From positions 124,001 through 188,000 of the forward strand of contig JAUSBK010000010.1 of NCBI GenBank assembly GCA_030652115.1: a stretch of DNA of 64,000 nt, read 5' to 3'. The position numbers and the translations under genes were made by a program. Positions 25,311 to 34,694 of the stretch are shown here, piece by piece. How positions within the stretch are numbered: position 1 is the stretch's first letter; each line of letters opens with the position of its first letter. The notes below the pieces were generated by a model that made no database searches, had not been told where the DNA came from, and was given only the letters and a program-made list of their open reading frames with translations. The stretch comes from Coriobacteriia bacterium. GTDB lineage: Bacteria > Actinomycetota > Coriobacteriia > Anaerosomatales > Anaerosomataceae.

Positions 25311-27170
25311 CTACGGCGACGTCGTTGTCGGCGTTGACGATCCGGCCGCCCCCGTGCCGACACGAACGACCTCCTCCTCTGCACGATAGACCGACTTGAA
25401 GGAGTCGGTGCGGATCTCCACACCGTTCTTCTTCACGTGCCGGACGACGACGATCGTGCGCCCGGCTACGCCCTTCTCAGCCACGACGCGGCTCCCCGCT
25501 GGGAGCGTCGGATCCGGGACCTCCTTGATCGGAGGGTTGACGATGTTCGTCCAGGCGCCCGTGTCGTACGTCACCTCGTAGCCCGAGCTGGTGCCGTACA
25601 GGGAGATCGTAACGGTTGAGTTCGTGTAGCCGGTCGCCACCAGGATCCAGTTGTCGGTGTCGTTCTTGAACTTGAAGTCCGGCCCACCCCACGAAACCGA
25701 CGCGTCACGCCCCGTCGGGTAATGGCTGATGTACAGGGAGTGGTTCTTGCGCTCCACGACCGGAAGCCCCGAGAAGAACACGGTGTTGAAGATCGTCGTG
25801 CCCACCTGGCAGATGCCGCCGCCGAGCTGCGGGACCAACTCGCCGTTGACGATGGCGTTGGCCTCCTGATAGCCCTGCTCGGCGGTGCGTTCCCCGATCG
25901 TCTCGTTGAAGCTGAAGGTGCCGCCGGGTGGGACAAGCGTCCCGTCGAGGGCGTCAGCCAAGGTGTGGATGTTGTTGACACGCGGCTTGTTGGATGAGGC
26001 GTAATCCGTCGTGAACGTCGAAAGGCGCTCCACGATGCCCATGCTCTGGGCCTCGGCGGTGGTGATCTCGGGCTCCACGCGGTGCATCGTGAGCTCGGCG
26101 CGGCGCTCGCCGTCGCCTGTGAGCACGGAGGTGAGCCGAACCGCAAGGTCGTCCGCATCGGCCGCAAGGCCGTCTTCGGCCGGGATGATCGTGACCACGC
26201 CGTTCGATACGCTGAAACCGGCGTCATGACCGGGCTTGCCGACCTCGGCGACCATGGGAAGCACCGTCGCCGAAACATCCTCGGACACCACGTACGCCTC
26301 GATCATCGGAGGATTTGCGCCATCGAGTCTGCGGAAGCCGATCCACCCGCCGATGGTCTCCGGCGCGACCTCCCACACCTTCTCAGCGTAGTAGAGCGTC
26401 ACGGGCGCCGAGACCATCTTGAGGGCATCCTGATACGCCTGCTCGGCGCCCTCGGCATCGATCTCGGGCGCGATCGGGCCGAGCTCGAGCGAAAGCGTCC
26501 GCTCGCTTGCGAGGAATGCGTCAAGGAGCCGTTCCCGTGCATCCGTGAAATCCACACCGATCCCGTCGGCGGGCTCGACGCGAGTGACCGAGGCGCCCTC
26601 GACCGTCACGCCCGCGTTCACCGCAGGCGTCGCGATCTCGGCGTTCATCGTGTCGATCAGCGCGCGGAGCGCCTCGTCGTCGCAGCTGAGCTCCATGGGA
26701 ACGGTCACGCCGCCGAACACCGCGCGAACCCGTTCGACGAACGCGGGAGCAACATCGCCCCTGCCTACCGCATAGGCGTCGCCAGCAAGCCCCGTCGCGT
26801 CGACCGAGAGTGCAACGGTCTCAGCCACGACTTCCCACGTCGCGCCCCCGGCGGTGACCGCCACGGGTAGGGACGCTCGCTCGGACACGTACGCCGCGAT
26901 AGCAGCAGTCGCCTCGTCGCGGCGCTGACCGCCGACCGCCAGCTCGCCGACGTACACCCCGGGGTGAATCCGTCCTGCCGAAGCGATCGCGTCGGCAGCG
27001 GCACCGATCACGACAACGGCAGCCAGTACAGAGACGGCGATGATCGCGATACGTGCCGGTAGCGGCAAGCGCGCGAGCCACCCGGGCATCCGCAGGCGGA
27101 AACGCGGCTGACGCGCTGTGCGTCGCGCGATTCGCGTCGTGCTCGTTTCGCTGGTCGGTTCGTTGGTCAT
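25311..27170 (-). CDS. VanW-family protein with peptidoglycan-binding-4 and G5 domains
   Basis: 619 residues from the ATG at 27170. A cytoplasmic Arg-rich N-terminus and one transmembrane helix (about 45-68) are followed by two repeats resembling PG_binding_4 (each containing a DEA..AI segment). Then come a VanW domain (about 385-520; VPPGGTFSFNETIGERTAEQ, GGGICQVGTTIFN) and a C-terminal G5-like stretch (EVTYDTGAWTNIVNPPIKEV, ending VRVGTG). It is likely a surface-anchored cell-wall protein. The VanW function is unknown and there is no van cluster here, so no resistance role is implied. Confidence 0.9.
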   Translation of the reverse strand: MTNEPTSETSTTRIARRTARQPRFRLRMPGWLARLPLPARIAIIAVSVLAAVVVIGAAADAIASAGRIHPGVYVGELAVGGQRRDEATAAIAAYVSERASLPVAVTAGGATWEVVAETVALSVDATGLAGDAYAVGRGDVAPAFVERVRAVFGGVTVPMELSCDDEALRALIDTMNAEIATPAVNAGVTVEGASVTRVEPADGIGVDFTDARERLLDAFLASERTLSLELGPIAPEIDAEGAEQAYQDALKMVSAPVTLYYAEKVWEVAPETIGGWIGFRRLDGANPPMIEAYVVSEDVSATVLPMVAEVGKPGHDAGFSVSNGVVTIIPAEDGLAADADDLAVRLTSVLTGDGERRAELTMHRVEPEITTAEAQSMGIVERLSTFTTDYASSNKPRVNNIHTLADALDGTLVPPGGTFSFNETIGERTAEQGYQEANAIVNGELVPQLGGGICQVGTTIFNTVFFSGLPVVERKNHSLYISHYPTGRDASVSWGGPDFKFKNDTDNWILVATGYTNSTVTISLYGTSSGYEVTYDTGAWTNIVNPPIKEVPDPTLPAGSRVVAEKGVAGRTIVVVRHVKKNGVEIRTDSFKSVYRAEEEVVRVGTGAAGSSTPTTTSP

Positions 27171-27306
27171 CGGGCGCTTCCGCTTCGGGGCTCTGCCTGC
27201 AGTCCTGACAGTGGCGTTGAGCAGCAAGAAACCGGCCACTCACGAGCAGCGATGATACCGCAGCCCGAGGTCTTCCGTCACTTTGCGTTGCCCGGCCGTC
27301 ACACCG

Positions 27307-29811
27307 CTACCCGTGTGCGATCGCCTCGTGGACGGCTTCTACATAGCGCGCCAGCGTTGCATCGGCCTGCTCCGGTGTGCTGCCCTCGGCATGCACGTAG
27401 ACGACCGCCTCCGTGGCGTGCGGCAAGACGAGCGCCCAACCGTCGTCGGTCGGGACCCGCACTCCTTCCACGACCGAGCCGACCTCGCCCAGCATCGCCA
27501 TCGTGCGCATCACCGCCCCCTTGCGATCGAAGGGACAGAAGACGCTCTCTTGACGCAGATTGAACGGCGGCAGCCCGGCCACCACCTCATCGAGCGTGGT
27601 CTGCTGCGAATCGAGCATACGCAGCAGCATGCCGAAGGACATCATCGCGTCGTAGGCGGCAAGGAAGTGCGGGAACACGAAGCCGCCTCGGCGAGAGCCC
27701 GCGAAGCCGATGCTTGGATTGAGGGCCGCCGTTGACAGCGCCCGACGCGAGGTGCCGGTTCGGCGCACGCCGCGCCCACATGCAGTCGCAATGGCCTCGA
27801 CCGCGCTCGACGCAGTCACCGGCACGGCGACGTCGCCTCCAATGTCCTCCGGAACCTCCGAGTCGCACCACAGCGCCACCATCGCGTGAAGTGCGGTGTC
27901 GTGGTCGAGGATGGCACCGCTTCCGGTCACCAGCGTGACCCGCTCGGCGGTGGAGTCGATCGAGATGCCGAAGTCCGCCTGGAACACGTCGACCGAGTTC
28001 GCAAGCTGACCGATCTGGCTGTCCCGCTCGTCCGGCGCGACACGAGCATGCTCCGAGTCCACATATGCACGCATCGTGATGAGCTCTACCCCCCAGTTTC
28101 CCGCCGCCGACGGCAGCACGAACGAGGCCGGGCTCATCCCAAGATCGGCCACCACCTTGAACCGGCGTGTCCGGACATCGGAGCCGTTGAGCGCGGCGCT
28201 CAACCCGCTGAGGTAGTACTCGAGCGCCCGAGCCGGATAGATGATCTCACCCACATCCTCGAAGAAGGCCCGGCGAAACTCCTGCCGAAAGTAGAGCCGC
28301 TCCACCTTCTTCTCGACACCGGTGGAGATATCGATCCCGTACTCGTCGTAGAAGTGGAGCTCGACTGACTGCGGATCGTTGTCGGCCGCGCACACGTGGA
28401 TTCCGCCGACGGCCCTCGTGTCTCTGGTCGTGAAGCGCGTGATCGCCGGCGAGGCCACCCGCAGGTCGCGCGCGTGACAGCCGGTCGAGTTGAGGCCCGC
28501 GACCATCGCGCGCTTCATCATGCGCGCCGCCCGGCTCGAGTCGCGGCTGATCACCACGTGTCCCCGGCTGGGCAGAAGCGTCCCATACGACTGTGCGACT
28601 CGCAGCGCAAGCTCGGGGGTGACGTCGATGTTCACGAGCCCGGAGATGCCGTCAGCACCGAACAGCGCACGCACACCGCGAGACTCCCAGATGAGCGAGG
28701 AGGTCACCATCGCGCCGGCGTCGATGCGCTTGAACGGGTACACCTGGACGTCATTGCCCACGGACGCTCCATGTCCGACGACACTCTCATCGCCGATGAC
28801 CGCCCCGTTGCCGACACGCGCACCCGCACGGATGTCGACGCTTCGGCACAACACCGCGCCCTTGACCTGCGAGTGCTTGCCGACGAACGCGTCGTTCCAC
28901 ACGATGGTGTGGTCCGTCTCGGCATCGTTTCCGATCAGGCAGTTGTCGCCGATCACCGTGTATGAACCGAGCTTCGCGCCTGCCCGGACCGTCGTGTTCG
29001 CGCCGATGACGACCTTCGGCGAGATCTGGACCGACGGATCGATGTCCGCCCCGGGTCCCACCCAGACGTCGTCCTTCGTCCTGGCGCCCGGCACGTAGAT
29101 CATCGCCTTGCCGTCGAGGATGTCGCGGTGAACCTCCACGTAGCCTTCCAGGCTGCCAACGTCGGCCCAGTAGCCGTCCACGATGCAACCGTAGAGTTCG
29201 TGGCCGTTCTTCATGAGCAGCGGGAAGAGCTCGGAGGAGAAGTCGAACGGCTTGCCCTCCGGGATGTAGTCGAAGACCAGCGGCTCGACCACGTAGATGC
29301 CGGTGTTGATGGTGTCGCTGAAGACCTGCCCCCACGAGGGCTTCTCCAGGAAACGCTCGATCTTGCCGTTGTCGTCAGTGATGACCACGCCGAACTCGAG
29401 CGGGTTGGGAACACGCTTGAGCGCGATCGTCACCGCACCGCCGTGCGCCTTGTGGAAGTCGATGACCTCGGTGAGATTGATGTCGGTGAGCGCGTCACCC
29501 GAGATCACGATGAACGTCTCCGTGAGCGCCTCGGCGGCGTTCTTCACCGACCCCGCCGTGCCCAGCGGGGTCTCCTCGATCGCGTAGCTGATGTCGATTC
29601 CCCACTCATCGCCATCGCCGAAGTAGTCCTCGATCACCTGCGGCATGAACGCGAGCGTCGCAACGACCTCGTTGATCCCGTGATGCTGCACCAGGCCGAG
29701 GATGTGCTCCATCACCGGCTGATTCACGATGGGGACCATGGGCTTCGGACGCATGCTCGTGAGCGGACGAAGGCGCGTGCCTTCCCCACCGGCCATCACA
29801 ACAGCCTTCAC
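27307..29811 (-). CDS. NDP-sugar pyrophosphorylase fused to a degenerate phosphohexomutase
   Basis: 834 residues. Residues 1-235 are a nucleotidyltransferase ([45 protein letters not shown]). Residues about 250-370 are a left-handed beta helix. The rest has alpha-D-phosphohexomutase domains. The usual mutase motifs are altered: TASHNP is replaced by AADNDP, DGDADR by IDSTAER, and RPSGTEP by LPHATEA. The mutase half has therefore probably lost catalysis, while the pyrophosphorylase half looks intact. Likely product is GDP-mannose or another NDP-hexose. It starts 7 bases after pgsA. Confidence 0.87.
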   Translation of the reverse strand: MKAVVMAGGEGTRLRPLTSMRPKPMVPIVNQPVMEHILGLVQHHGINEVVATLAFMPQVIEDYFGDGDEWGIDISYAIEETPLGTAGSVKNAAEALTETFIVISGDALTDINLTEVIDFHKAHGGAVTIALKRVPNPLEFGVVITDDNGKIERFLEKPSWGQVFSDTINTGIYVVEPLVFDYIPEGKPFDFSSELFPLLMKNGHELYGCIVDGYWADVGSLEGYVEVHRDILDGKAMIYVPGARTKDDVWVGPGADIDPSVQISPKVVIGANTTVRAGAKLGSYTVIGDNCLIGNDAETDHTIVWNDAFVGKHSQVKGAVLCRSVDIRAGARVGNGAVIGDESVVGHGASVGNDVQVYPFKRIDAGAMVTSSLIWESRGVRALFGADGISGLVNIDVTPELALRVAQSYGTLLPSRGHVVISRDSSRAARMMKRAMVAGLNSTGCHARDLRVASPAITRFTTRDTRAVGGIHVCAADNDPQSVELHFYDEYGIDISTGVEKKVERLYFRQEFRRAFFEDVGEIIYPARALEYYLSGLSAALNGSDVRTRRFKVVADLGMSPASFVLPSAAGNWGVELITMRAYVDSEHARVAPDERDSQIGQLANSVDVFQADFGISIDSTAERVTLVTGSGAILDHDTALHAMVALWCDSEVPEDIGGDVAVPVTASSAVEAIATACGRGVRRTGTSRRALSTAALNPSIGFAGSRRGGFVFPHFLAAYDAMMSFGMLLRMLDSQQTTLDEVVAGLPPFNLRQESVFCPFDRKGAVMRTMAMLGEVGSVVEGVRVPTDDGWALVLPHATEAVVYVHAEGSTPEQADATLARYVEAVHEAIAHG

Positions 29812-29817
29812 GCCGAT

Positions 29818-30477
29818 CTACCCCCGTCCGGCTGCGATCGCTGCATCCCGAGCTCGGAGCGCGATCACGGTGTACTGAACTGCCGCCGACAGCGACAGGG
29901 CGATGCCTACGTAGACGAACCACATACCGAGCGCCGCGGGCTCTGCCCCGAGCCCGGGAAGCCATGATGACTCGATCAGTCGGGCGCCCCCCACTTCGGG
30001 CCACCCGGCGATAAGCGAGCTGAAGCCGGTGAACAGCACCGCCGTAGTGAGCTTCCCGATGCGGGTAACCGGCAGGATGATGTGGTAGTGCTCCAGCACG
30101 TACGCGCCGTACAACAGATACACGTCCCGAAGCACGAGCACGATAGGCACCCACAGCGGGAGCACGTCGATCAGGTACAGACCCAACACGCCCGACGCCA
30201 GCAGGAGGCGATCGACCAGCGGATCGACGATCTTGCCGAACTGCGTGACCGTATTGGTCCGGCGCGCTATCTGGCCGTCGATCCAGTCGGTCGAGGCCGC
30301 GATCGCGTAAATGAAGAAGGCCGTCAGGCGTCCACGCTCGCCGTCGGCATCCACAAGCACTGTGAAGAAGAACGGGACGAGCAGCAGGCGCATGATAGTG
30401 ATGAGGTTCGCCACCGAGTAGACCGTGTGGTGGACCTCCTCGACGACTGGCTGGGCATCAAGATCCTCTACCACCAC
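29818..30477 (-). CDS. pgsA: CDP-alcohol phosphatidyltransferase, PgsA-like
   Basis: Membrane enzyme of 219 residues, probably making phosphatidylglycerol phosphate from CDP-diacylglycerol. The CDP-alcohol signature D-G-x2-A-R-x8-G-x3-D-x3-D is complete (DGQIARR...FGKIVDPLVD). The GTG at 30477 has AGGAGG five bases upstream and lies within the last codons of corA, overlapping it by 10 bases in another frame. The acidic, soluble N-terminus (VVVEDLDAQPVVEEVHHTV) is slightly longer than usual, so initiation further in is possible. Confidence 0.85.
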   Translation of the reverse strand: MVVEDLDAQPVVEEVHHTVYSVANLITIMRLLLVPFFFTVLVDADGERGRLTAFFIYAIAASTDWIDGQIARRTNTVTQFGKIVDPLVDRLLLASGVLGLYLIDVLPLWVPIVLVLRDVYLLYGAYVLEHYHIILPVTRIGKLTTAVLFTGFSSLIAGWPEVGGARLIESSWLPGLGAEPAALGMWFVYVGIALSLSAAVQYTVIALRARDAAIAAGRG

Positions 30478-31418
30478 TCTCTCCTCCTGAAGAAGAAGAC
30501 CATCCAGACAGAGATGACGATCATCGAACCGATGATGGCCGAAAACGACCAGCCCGCCTCCGAGGGCGGCCACATCCCCTTGAGCACGTTCATCCCGTAT
30601 ATGCCCGAGATGAGGGTAAGGGGCATGAAGATCGTCGACACCACGGTGAGTTGCTTCATGATGCCGTTCATGCGATTGCTCTGCACCGATAGGTAGATGT
30701 CCATGGTGCCGTTCGCCACGTCTCGGTACGTATCGATCTGGTCGGCCAGCCGCGCGAGATGGTCACCCACGTCCTGGAAGTACATGTACGCATCCGGTTC
30801 GACGAACGCCTCGAGCCTGGCAAGCCCCCGGACTACGTCGCGTTCGGGGCTCACGATCTTGTGCAGCCGGATGAGACCGCGCTTTGCGGCGTACAGACGC
30901 TGTAGGTACTGGGGACGTCCGTCGGTCAACATGAGGTCCTCGAGCTGCTCGAGCTCATCAGAGAGCTCCTCGACCACAGGGAAGACCTCGTCCACCGCCG
31001 AATCGAGGATCGCGTGCAGCGTCCACTCGGCGCCACGGGCAAGGTGCGCGTCTGCATGCTGCAGGATGCGATCGAGCGCCGGAACATCGGCACTGTGGAT
31101 GGTGACGAGGTGCTCCTCGCCGAGGAAGACGTCCAATTCGTGCGACTGCACGCCATCCCCTTTGACCATCTGCGGCAACAGCCAGATGAGGAACGTCTGC
31201 TCGTGGTACGTGTCGATCTTGGGACGCTGTGGGAAGTGGAGGCAGTCCTCCATCGCGAGCGTCGGCAGTGGGAATCGAGCACTCACCGCTTTGAGAGCAG
31301 CCTCGTCGGGTTCGCTCACGTCGACCCACACAGGGCCGACGAAATCGGCCGGAATCGAGTCTAGACCGTCCGAACGCAAGACGCCCTCGGCGATCCAACG
31401 AGCCGTGATCCTGGCCAC
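30468..31418 (-). CDS. corA: CorA-type magnesium/divalent cation transporter
   Basis: 316 residues. A long soluble N-terminal domain is followed by two C-terminal transmembrane helices and the pore motif YGMN (in SGIYGMNVLKGM), ending FFFRRREWW. The start is a GTG (MARITARWI) with GGGAGGGG just upstream. The 10-base overlap with pgsA couples the two genes. Its own promoter probably lies in 31419-31483, where a TATGCT is visible on the minus strand. Confidence 0.94.
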   Translation of the reverse strand: MARITARWIAEGVLRSDGLDSIPADFVGPVWVDVSEPDEAALKAVSARFPLPTLAMEDCLHFPQRPKIDTYHEQTFLIWLLPQMVKGDGVQSHELDVFLGEEHLVTIHSADVPALDRILQHADAHLARGAEWTLHAILDSAVDEVFPVVEELSDELEQLEDLMLTDGRPQYLQRLYAAKRGLIRLHKIVSPERDVVRGLARLEAFVEPDAYMYFQDVGDHLARLADQIDTYRDVANGTMDIYLSVQSNRMNGIMKQLTVVSTIFMPLTLISGIYGMNVLKGMWPPSEAGWSFSAIIGSMIVISVWMVFFFRRREWW

Positions 31419-31483
31419 TACCCCTCCCCCTGCCGACTAATGTGCCGTCAGCCACCAGCATAACGCTTCCGCAGTCCGGAGCG

Positions 31484-32863
31484 TCAGTTGCCGATGACGG
31501 TGCTCGAGGCCTTTGCTTTGAGGAACTCGTCGTACGTCTTGGTGAACGTCTGCGAGCCGTCGGCGCCGGTGAGCACGTAGTAGTAGTAGTCAGTGTCAGC
31601 CGGCGCAGCGGCTGCTGTAAGCGCCGCAAGCCCGGGGTTCGATATGGGGCCGACGGGCAGACCGTCGTGGAGGTACGTATTGTACGGGCTGTCCTCGTCG
31701 AGATCGTCGTTCGTGAGCGACGTGGTGCCAGCCGGCAGCGTGTAGAGCACCGTCGCGCACAGCTGAAGGCGCATCGGCTTGGCAAGGCGGTTGTAGATCA
31801 CCGAGGAGACAAGCGGGAACTCCTCGGCCAGCTGCGCCTCCCGCTCAAGGATCGAGGCGATGGTGACGACATCGCCGAGGTCGAGGCCGCGCGACTGCGC
31901 GTAGCCGAGGTCGATGCCTGTCATCTGGCGATCGAAGTGATCGAGCATCATCTCGACGACATCCCGCGCGGTGACGCCCGGCTTCACCGTGTACGTCGCC
32001 GGGAAGAGAAAGCCCTCGAGCGACCCGCCGTGCGCACCCTCAAGGTACGGATGCTCCGCAGCGAACTCGGGAGCGCCTGTCGTCACGAGCGCGAGCAGCT
32101 CGTCGGCGGGCACGCCCGCCTGAGCGGCGAATCGCTCGGCCACCTGCCGGGCTGTGAAGCCCTCTGGGATGGTCACGTCGATGGTGACGATCGGCGGTCC
32201 GGCAGAGAGCCGCTCGAGCACGAGGTCGTACGGCATGCCGGTCGCCAGATCGTACTCCCCGGGCTTCAGGCTGCCGTCGAGACCGCTCTCGCGTGCCTGG
32301 TAGCGGAACATGAGCGCGCTGTCGACGACGCCCGCGGCAGCCAGCATGTCCGCGATCTCGGCGGTGGTGGCTCCCTGCTCGACGACCACGTGGACCGGCT
32401 GACCGGCGGCGACCTCGGTCTCGGGGTGGTAGAGCAGGTAACGGCCGACGGCCACGCCTGCCACCGCAAGCAGCGCGATGACGACAAGCACCCCGAGCAC
32501 CACTTGGCCCCACACGCGCCGACCTCCGGAGCCCACAGCACTGGCGCGCTTGGGCGCACCGTGGCGTCCGCGGGATGAAGCCGGTTGCCGACCGCCGCTG
32601 CTGACCGACGAACGCCGTGACTGCCCCCGCGCGTGCCGCGCACTTCGCGACGGACGCTCGGGCATGGTGGTCCCGTCGCTTACCTCGGGTACGGCGGAAT
32701 GCGACCCGACTCGCCGCTCAACGTCTCCGGATGCACGCGTGCGCGTTGAGGCACGGCCGCTGCTGCGCGACCCCGCCCGGTCAGATTCGTTGCTTCGTGC
32801 TGCTGAAGACGTCCGTCGCGTCGCTCGCCGACGATCGTCACCTGCGCTGCGCTCTCGCGCCAT
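31484..32863 (-). CDS. mltG: Endolytic murein transglycosylase MltG
   Basis: 459 residues. The N-terminal 115 are a low-complexity Arg/Ser-rich cytoplasmic tail, then one transmembrane helix (about 118-140) and a LysM-like subdomain. The YceG fold has the catalytic Glu in IASILEREAQ and the family blocks SSVIYNRLAKPMRLQ, SPYNTYLHDGLPVGPISNPG and YYYVLTGADGSQTF. It cleaves nascent glycan strands. The long basic tail is unlike E. coli MltG but common in actinobacteria. Confidence 0.93.
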   Translation of the reverse strand: MARERSAGDDRRRATRRTSSAARSNESDRAGSRSSGRASTRTRASGDVERRVGSHSAVPEVSDGTTMPERPSRSARHARGQSRRSSVSSGGRQPASSRGRHGAPKRASAVGSGGRRVWGQVVLGVLVVIALLAVAGVAVGRYLLYHPETEVAAGQPVHVVVEQGATTAEIADMLAAAGVVDSALMFRYQARESGLDGSLKPGEYDLATGMPYDLVLERLSAGPPIVTIDVTIPEGFTARQVAERFAAQAGVPADELLALVTTGAPEFAAEHPYLEGAHGGSLEGFLFPATYTVKPGVTARDVVEMMLDHFDRQMTGIDLGYAQSRGLDLGDVVTIASILEREAQLAEEFPLVSSVIYNRLAKPMRLQLCATVLYTLPAGTTSLTNDDLDEDSPYNTYLHDGLPVGPISNPGLAALTAAAAPADTDYYYYVLTGADGSQTFTKTYDEFLKAKASSTVIGN

Positions 32864-32893
32864 CTGCCGCCTTCCGGAGCATTGTCAGCGAAA

Positions 32894-32921
32894 AGTGTAG
32901 CAGCGATGGGACTGCTGACAA
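32894..32921 (-). promoter_or_regulatory. mltG promoter with overlapping inverted repeat
   Basis: Minus strand: TTGTCA, a 16-base spacer, then an extended -10 TGCTACACT about 35 bases before the mltG start. An 8-bp perfect inverted repeat (TTGTCAGC at 32882-32889, GCTGACAA at 32914-32921) covers the -35 and the region just downstream of the start site, a layout suited to an operator. Confidence 0.55.
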
Positions 32922-32994
32922 ACGGCGAGAGAGTGGCCGATGCCCGAGCGCCGCCATGCCGCGTTCTCTTGTGCACCGCCCGCGACGTGCGCGC

Positions 32995-33744
32995 TCAGGC
33001 CGCGCGGAGTCTCCCCGCTGGATCCCAGACCCGCTCGGCGGCGACCAGGAATGCGTCGAGGATGAGCGCGAGACCCGCGACGAGCACCGCCCCCTCAAGG
33101 GTCACAGCCGGATCGAGGTTCACGAGTCCGTTGATGATGGGCGCACCCAGTCCGCCGGCGTTGGCGACGGCTCCGATCGTGGCGGTCGCCACGTTCACGA
33201 TCACCGAGATCCGCACGCCCGCCATGATGAGCGGGGCGGCGAGCGGCAACTCGACTCTCAGCAGGCGCTGCGCGGGGCGCATCCCCATTCCGTCCGCGCT
33301 CTCGATCACCTCGGACGACAGGCCTGTGAGGCCGGCCACCGTATTGCGGAGCACCGGCAGCACGCCATACAGCGTGAGCGCGAGCACGGTCGGCTCGAGG
33401 CCGAAGCCCAGCAGCGGCACCGCCAGGGTGAATACCGCGACCGGCGGAAACGTCTGTCCCAGGTTGGTGAGATCGGTGACCACGTCGAAGTAGTCCGCCC
33501 CGGCGGGGCGTGTCACGAAGACGCCCATGCCCAGCCCGATGAGTACCGAAAGCGCACTCGAGATGCCGACGAGTCGCACGTGCTGCCAGACGAGCTCGAG
33601 CGGCGTGGCGTCGGGGTAGAGCACGCGCGTCTCGCCCGGGAACAGCGCGCCGAGGACACCCGCAAGTACGGCGGGCGCAGCGGCGATGGCCAGGTAGAGC
33701 GTCAGGCCGAGCACGGGCGCGATGAAGGGCTTGAATCGCGTCAT
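32995..33744 (-). CDS. opuCB: Osmoprotectant (glycine betaine/choline) ABC transporter permease, OpuCB-like
   Basis: 249 residues from the ATG at 33744, overlapping opuCA by 4 bases (ATGA). About five to six membrane spans carry the BPD-transport signature (ADGMGMRPAQRLLRVELPLA, GVRISVIVNVATATIGA). The in-frame stretch upstream to 33909 lies inside opuCA and is not coding. With 34691-35917 it forms the membrane pore of the opuC system. Confidence 0.9.
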   Translation of the reverse strand: MTRFKPFIAPVLGLTLYLAIAAAPAVLAGVLGALFPGETRVLYPDATPLELVWQHVRLVGISSALSVLIGLGMGVFVTRPAGADYFDVVTDLTNLGQTFPPVAVFTLAVPLLGFGLEPTVLALTLYGVLPVLRNTVAGLTGLSSEVIESADGMGMRPAQRLLRVELPLAAPLIMAGVRISVIVNVATATIGAVANAGGLGAPIINGLVNLDPAVTLEGAVLVAGLALILDAFLVAAERVWDPAGRLRAA

Positions 33745-34694
33745 CCGAGGGGCCGCCGGAAGCGCTCGACGATCGTTTCCAGGCTCACGCTGCCGATCGG
33801 CTTGCCGGAGTCGTCGATCACGGCGATCGCGGGCACGCCGTGCTCGAGGATCCGGGCGAGCGCCTCCCGCATCGACGCCGACGCGCGAACCGCGCACGCT
33901 GACCCGCACGAAGAATCCACCGGGCCGAGCGCCTCGGTCACCGGCGCGAGCGAGAGTCGCTTCAAGGCGCGCTCGGCGCCTACGAAACCACCGACGAAGT
34001 CGTCGACCGGATATGCGAGCACCCTCTCGGGTGTGTCACGCTGGACGATCCTCCCCTCCCGCATCACCACGATCCAGTCAGCAAGCCGGACCGCCTCGTC
34101 CATATCGTGCGTCACAAACAGAACGGTCTTGCGCAGCGCACGTTGGATGCGGAGGAACTCCGACTGAAGTCGCTCGCGCGTGAGTGGATCGACCGCGCCG
34201 AACGGCTCGTCCATCAGGAGCACCGGCGGGTCAGCCGCAAGCGCTCGAGCTACGCCCACCCGTTGCGCCTCCCCGCCCGAGAGCTCCGAGGGGTACTTGC
34301 ACGCGTAGGCATCCGCATCGAGCCCCATCAAGCCGAGGAGCTCGCGCACACGCGCGCTGATACGCGGACGATCCCATTTCAGCAGCTGCGGCACGGTGCT
34401 GATGTTCTGCTCCACCGTCCAGTGCGGGAACAGTCCCACGCCCTGGATGGCGTAGCCGATGTGGCGACGCAGGTCCTCCGAGGGAAGCTCGCCGATGTCA
34501 CGTCCATCGAGGAGGACGGTTCCACTGTCAGGCTCGACCAGACGGTTCACCATCCGAAGCGTCGTCGACTTACCGCATCCGCTCGGTCCGATGAGCGCAG
34601 TCACCAGGCCTTCGGGCACCTCGAGCGTCACGTCGCTCACGGCCTCTCCTGCCGCGCCCGGGTAGCGCTTGCTCACGTGCTCCAGCCGGATCAT
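33741..34694 (-). CDS. opuCA: Osmoprotectant ABC transporter ATP-binding protein, OpuCA-like
   Basis: 317 residues. Walker A is GPSGCGKST, the signature is LSGGEAQRVGVARAL, and Walker B is VLLMDEPFGAVDP. The block GYAIQGVGLFPHWTVEQNI is typical of OpuA/ProV ATPases. A C-terminal CBS-like segment (about 255-315) may sense ionic strength or nucleotides; only one CBS unit is seen where OpuCA usually has two. The start overlaps the upstream permease stop (ATGA). Confidence 0.92.
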   Translation of the reverse strand: MIRLEHVSKRYPGAAGEAVSDVTLEVPEGLVTALIGPSGCGKSTTLRMVNRLVEPDSGTVLLDGRDIGELPSEDLRRHIGYAIQGVGLFPHWTVEQNISTVPQLLKWDRPRISARVRELLGLMGLDADAYACKYPSELSGGEAQRVGVARALAADPPVLLMDEPFGAVDPLTRERLQSEFLRIQRALRKTVLFVTHDMDEAVRLADWIVVMREGRIVQRDTPERVLAYPVDDFVGGFVGAERALKRLSLAPVTEALGPVDSSCGSACAVRASASMREALARILEHGVPAIAVIDDSGKPIGSVSLETIVERFRRPLG

